Source: Acidimicrobiaceae bacterium
GTDB lineage: Bacteria > Actinomycetota > Acidimicrobiia > Acidimicrobiales > RAAP-2
NCBI GenBank assembly: GCA_003142095.1
Contig: PLON01000041.1
Span: forward strand, 5,946 to 62,048
DNA length: 56,103 nucleotides
Direction: 5' to 3'
A program made the translations under genes and the position numbers. Of this stretch, positions 53,424 through 56,103 are shown piece after piece. Below the pieces are notes generated by a model that was not told where the DNA came from, searched no databases, and saw nothing but the letters and a program-made list of their open reading frames with translations. The number at the start of each line of letters is the position of its first letter. The first letter of the stretch is position 1.

Positions 53424-54164
53424 GTGGAACGCCATAAGACCCTAGATCGCATCGCAAATCTCGCCGAAGAGCAGTGGGGCCTCGTGACCCGCCGTCAACT
53501 CGAAAACGTCGAGATTCCAGCAACGACGCTCGAGCGCCTTACGGCGCCAGACTCAGTTCTGAAGCGAGTTGCCTACGGCGTCTACCGGCTCGTGGGTTCA
53601 CCCACACCAGATCACATGGAACTGCGAGCCGCGTGGCTGCAGCTGGCTCCCAACGTACCCGCGTGGGAGCGCACTCCTGCAGAAGGCGTCGTGTCGCACC
53701 GGTCGGCGGCGGCGCTCTATGGCGTAGGCCACCTCCCAGCGGACCGGCACGAGTTCACGCTGGCCCGGCGCAAGCAGAGCCGACGGCGAGATGTTCGTCT
53801 TCACCAGCGCCACCTCGCGGACGAAGAATGGAATCAACTTCGCGGACTGCCGGCGACCCGGCCGGCACGAATCGTCTCTGACCTGCTGTACGACCACGAG
53901 GACCCTGGGGCCGTCGCTCAGATTATTGTCGACGCCATCCGCCCGGTCTTCGACTACCCCGGAGCTTTCGCGGTGAGCCTCGCCCCCCACGCCGGAAGAT
54001 TCGGACTGCGCCGCGATGATGGGCTCGCCCTCCTTCGCTGGCTGCTCGATCTCGTCGGTGATAAGGACACTGAGAAATGGATGCAAGAGGCCCGCAGTTC
54101 GATGATCGCTCGCTCTGCACCGACTCGCGCACCTTCAGCGTCACGACCGGCAGTACCAGCGTGA
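53424..54164 (+). CDS. abiEi: AbiEi-family antitoxin / repressor
   Basis: A 246-residue type IV antitoxin of the AbiE abortive-infection system. The N-terminal winged helix (IANLAEEQWGLVTRRQLENV, then LKRVAYGVYRL) is the AbiEi DNA-binding domain. The C-terminal part (VVSHRSAAALYGVGHLPADR, LPATRPARIVSDLLYD) is the antitoxin domain. The start is GTG at 53424, just after a TATAAT box. It overlaps the toxin gene by 4 bases (GTGA). The antitoxin counteracts AbiEii without stable protein contact in characterised systems. Confidence 0.9.
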   Translation: MERHKTLDRIANLAEEQWGLVTRRQLENVEIPATTLERLTAPDSVLKRVAYGVYRLVGSPTPDHMELRAAWLQLAPNVPAWERTPAEGVVSHRSAAALYGVGHLPADRHEFTLARRKQSRRRDVRLHQRHLADEEWNQLRGLPATRPARIVSDLLYDHEDPGAVAQIIVDAIRPVFDYPGAFAVSLAPHAGRFGLRRDDGLALLRWLLDLVGDKDTEKWMQEARSSMIARSAPTRAPSASRPAVPA

Positions 54165-55057
54165 GCGAACGCCAGCGCACCTATTCGAGTCCGATGGCCT
54201 TCCGTCGAGCGCTCACCGACAAGCTCAAGGTGGTCGCGGAGACGAGTCGGTGGAACCTCCCGCAGCTCCAGCGGCAGATGGCCTACGACCGCTTCTTAGA
54301 GCGGCTATACCTCGTCGATGACGGGTGGGTCGTAAAGGGCGCTACGGCGCTCCTTGCCCGCGAAATTGGCGTTCGAGCCACAATCGATGTCGACGTCTAT
54401 CGAGCGGTGGAACGTCAAGCTGCTGAAGCCGACATCGGTCGAGCGGCAGACCTGGACATCGGCGACTGGTTCAGGTTCGATATAGGCCCGGCACGCGCAC
54501 ACTCCGACGGAGCAGCCGGCGTCCGGTTTCCAGTGACCGCATATGTCGGAGCGACGGAGTGGGCTCAGTTCCACGTCGATCTAGTGGGCTCGAATCTGCG
54601 CATGACCGGGGAGCCTGATGAAATGCCGGCGCTAGCCCGGATCGTGATGCCCGACGTCGCCCAGCACGGTTATCGGGTCTACCCGCTCGTAGATCATGTG
54701 GCCGACAAAGTGGTGGCAATCATCGAGCGGCACGGAGACCGTCCATCTACCCGTTTCAAGGACCTCGTCGACCTCGTCGCCATCATTACGGAGGCATCGG
54801 TCGACGCCAAACTTCAGAGAACGGCACTGCAGTCGGAAGCGACGCGGCGAGGAATCATTCTGCCAAACCGTTTCGATGTACCTGACCGTGAACTTTGGAA
54901 GACGGGGTATGAGAGCGAAGCACAACGCTCGCTCCTGCCTTTGGCTCAAACGCTCGACGAAGCACTGGCGATAGTGAGGCCATTCGTCGATGCACTTTTG
55001 GACGAAACGGCAATCGATCACTGGGACCCGACGACGCTGCAGTGGAGTCGCACATGA
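54161..55057 (+). CDS. abiEii: AbiEii-family nucleotidyltransferase toxin
   Basis: A 298-residue toxin with the nucleotidyltransferase motifs KGATALL (K59-G60) and ATIDVDVYR (D76 and D78), and the later RFKDLVDLVAI. Characterised relatives transfer nucleotides to the acceptor end of tRNAs and block translation. The GTG at 54161 is preferred because it overlaps the antitoxin stop as GTGA; an ATG at 54077 lies deep inside the antitoxin gene. The usual KGGTAL is KGATAL here. Together with Wadjet it makes a two-system defence island. Confidence 0.9.
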   Translation: MSERQRTYSSPMAFRRALTDKLKVVAETSRWNLPQLQRQMAYDRFLERLYLVDDGWVVKGATALLAREIGVRATIDVDVYRAVERQAAEADIGRAADLDIGDWFRFDIGPARAHSDGAAGVRFPVTAYVGATEWAQFHVDLVGSNLRMTGEPDEMPALARIVMPDVAQHGYRVYPLVDHVADKVVAIIERHGDRPSTRFKDLVDLVAIITEASVDAKLQRTALQSEATRRGIILPNRFDVPDRELWKTGYESEAQRSLLPLAQTLDEALAIVRPFVDALLDETAIDHWDPTTLQWSRT

Positions 55058-55428
55058 CGTGGACCCGACACCAGATTCAATACCAAACTCTGATGAGTTG
55101 CCACCACCGATGTTCGGCGACGATGATGGCCAAGTCCCGGCGACCCCACAACACCGAAGCGCCGAACCTCGCCCCTTCGAGCCACGAAAGTTGCTCCGTC
55201 ACTCGGCTCGGCTTGTCGTACACGCCTCAACTCGAACTAGGAACCGAAGGGTCGGAACTGCTGAGCTTTTTGGCAAATATTTCCTTTAGCAGTGAGGTAG
55301 GCCACTGGTTCAGCAGACCACTGTTGCAGTTCAGGTCTCGACCAGGCCATAGTGATGGCTTTCCAGCGCACCGACCCGAGACCAGCGGTCCCCGCAACGT
55401 GAGTCAACCTCCCCAGCGGCCCCCTTTC
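55058..55428. other. 371-base region of debris, no gene supported
   Basis: Only short unconvincing frames occur. Read on the minus strand, this is what follows domain V of the group II intron, so it should contain domain VI, the intron 3' end and the exon junction. I could not place those boundaries. Confidence 0.4.
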
Positions 55429-55462
55429 AAACCGTGCATGCGGTTCTCCGGCACACGGCTTT
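55429..55462 (-). ncRNA. group II intron domain V
   Basis: A 34-base hairpin on the minus strand. It starts AAGCCGTG with the catalytic AGC triad, has an upper stem CGG/CCG around a GNRA-like AGAA loop, and closes with CACGGTTT. Size and layout fit bacterial group II intron domain V. It lies 10 bases downstream of the maturase stop, as expected. Confidence 0.7.
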
Positions 55463-55472
55463 CCGACATCGT

Positions 55473-55733
55473 TCACCGCCGTGCATGCGCAGTCCCGTAT
55501 CTCACGTTCCCAGAAAGTGTGTAGACCCCGAGGCTCTTGAACCATTCGTAAGTGAATCGAGTGGCCCAGTTGCGCCCGGAGAGTCCGTGCTTGGTGCTGG
55601 CCAGTATGGCCATCCGTTCCGCGACGTAACTGTCGATGATGCTGAACTTCCGCGATGAGTTTCCAAAGCGGAAGTAGCCCGACCAACCCCGCAGCACGGG
55701 ATTGAGTCGGTCCACGACAACATCTAACGACTG
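55473..55733 (-). pseudogene. group II intron reverse transcriptase/maturase, C-terminal fragment
   Basis: About 87 residues of the maturase-specific (domain X) region: LDVVVDRLNPVLRGWSGYFR, FSIIDSYVAERMAILAS, and WATRFTYEWFKSLGVYTLSG. The reverse-transcriptase domain that should precede it is missing. The frame upstream changes at about 55734 into the end of an IS21-like element. The protein is inactive, so the remnant could move only with help in trans. Confidence 0.85.
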
Positions 55734-55802
55734 TGTCGACGCCGCTTGAAAAGTGAGCCATAACGCTGCTTGAAAAGTGAGCCACCTAACCAAGATGGGA
55801 AG
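55734..55802 (+). mobile_element. left end of an IS21-like element
   Basis: Begins TGTCGACGCCG and contains two copies of the direct repeat GCTTGAAAAGTGAGCCA (from 55744 and 55770), which end before the istA start. IS21-family elements carry such multiple repeats at their termini. The element lies directly against the truncated maturase, so its insertion or a later deletion removed the rest of the intron. Confidence 0.7.
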
Positions 55803-55949
55803 GTGATCACTTTGGAAAACTGGGCACTTATCAGGCACCTCCACCTCAGCGAAGGCGAATCAATGCGCTCGATCGCTCAGAGGTTGGAGATCTCGCGAAA
55901 TACCGTGGCGAAGGCGGTGGCGTCGACAACACGGTTTGGCCTGCTCTGA
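55803..55949 (+). pseudogene. truncated IS21 transposase istA (N-terminal HTH only)
   Basis: From GTG at 55803 the frame encodes 48 residues: ITLENWALIRHLHLSEGESM, then RSIAQRLEISRNTVAKAVAS, then an unrelated short tail and a TGA. The first 40 residues match the IstA N-terminal helix-turn-helix. Full IstA is about 350-500 residues, so the gene is truncated or frame-disrupted after the HTH. No istB is visible before the window ends. Confidence 0.75.
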
Positions 55950-56103
55950 ACGCCAGTGAACGGTTCTCGAGGCGATGGCATTCTGGGCAAGACGCGCGAA
56001 CTCGAATCAGGACGCGAGCGCCGAAAAGGGGCGCGATCAATCTAAAACCTGATGAACGAGGATGCTCGACCGAGGAATGCGGCTAAATGTACCAGGAAAT
56101 GTA
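55950..56103. other. terminal 154 bases, no gene supported
   Basis: No recognised IstA sequence continues in any frame here. The sequence may be unrelated DNA joined to the broken element, or the continuation may lie outside the window. Confidence 0.4.

Noticed and set aside
33821-56103. CRISPR array in the accessory region
   Set aside because: All repeats found are isolated pairs; there is no regular repeat-spacer series and no cas genes.

Overview
The window looks like a chromosomal segment of a high-GC Actinomycetota. An Acidimicrobiia-type genome is my best guess; this is inference from gene content and gene order, since no rRNA is present. Supporting signs are frequent GTG starts, 1-8 base gene overlaps, an actinobacterial PAC2-family protein, a FolP2-type dihydropteroate synthase homologue, and the hrcA-dnaJ-rsmE-HIT-phoH-ybeY-CNNM-era gene order.

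Region 1 (1-33,761) is housekeeping backbone. On the minus strand: tRNA-Asn; dnaG followed by a divergent sigma-70-type factor; a six-gene run uppS, a small membrane protein, recO, hemW, glyS and a methyltransferase; an eight-gene run hrcA to era headed by a perfect CIRCE operator; lepA; a thioredoxin-TPR gene, folP2-like and holA; then leuS and a YgjP-like metallopeptidase. Plus-strand genes sit between these: a DrrAB-type ABC exporter with a hotdog thioesterase, dinG, a TauE-type permease, a DinB-like protein, a CHASE-GGDEF-EAL protein, rpsT, an APH-like kinase with a PAC2 protein, an alpha/beta hydrolase and an MmcQ/YjbR protein.

Region 2 (33,821-46,105) is an integrated element in a tRNA-Ala(GGC) gene. 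A complete tRNA and a tyrosine integrase lie at the left, and a 43-nt copy of the tRNA 3' half lies at the right. Paired 12-bp-period TGTAAGCAAC repeats just inside both ends look like integrase arm sites. Cargo includes an RHS tip protein with a possible membrane immunity partner, a DUF6338-like membrane protein, a small protein with a duplicated GGAREGAGRP motif, a possible toxin-antitoxin pair, and four consecutive loci for exported proteins (two DUF4232-like, one BNR-repeat protein split by a frame change, one eight-fold Cys-repeat protein).

Region 3 (46,106-55,057) lies beyond the right attachment copy and is a defence island. It holds a complete type I Wadjet operon (jetABCD) and an AbiEi/AbiEii operon with a duplicated promoter/operator and an apparently leaderless start. 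A third 12-bp-period arm-like repeat pair beside the attachment copy suggests a second, related integration event.

Region 4 (55,058-56,103) is mobile-element debris. It has the 3' end of a group II intron (maturase C-terminus and domain V), cut by the end of an IS21-like element whose istA is itself truncated.
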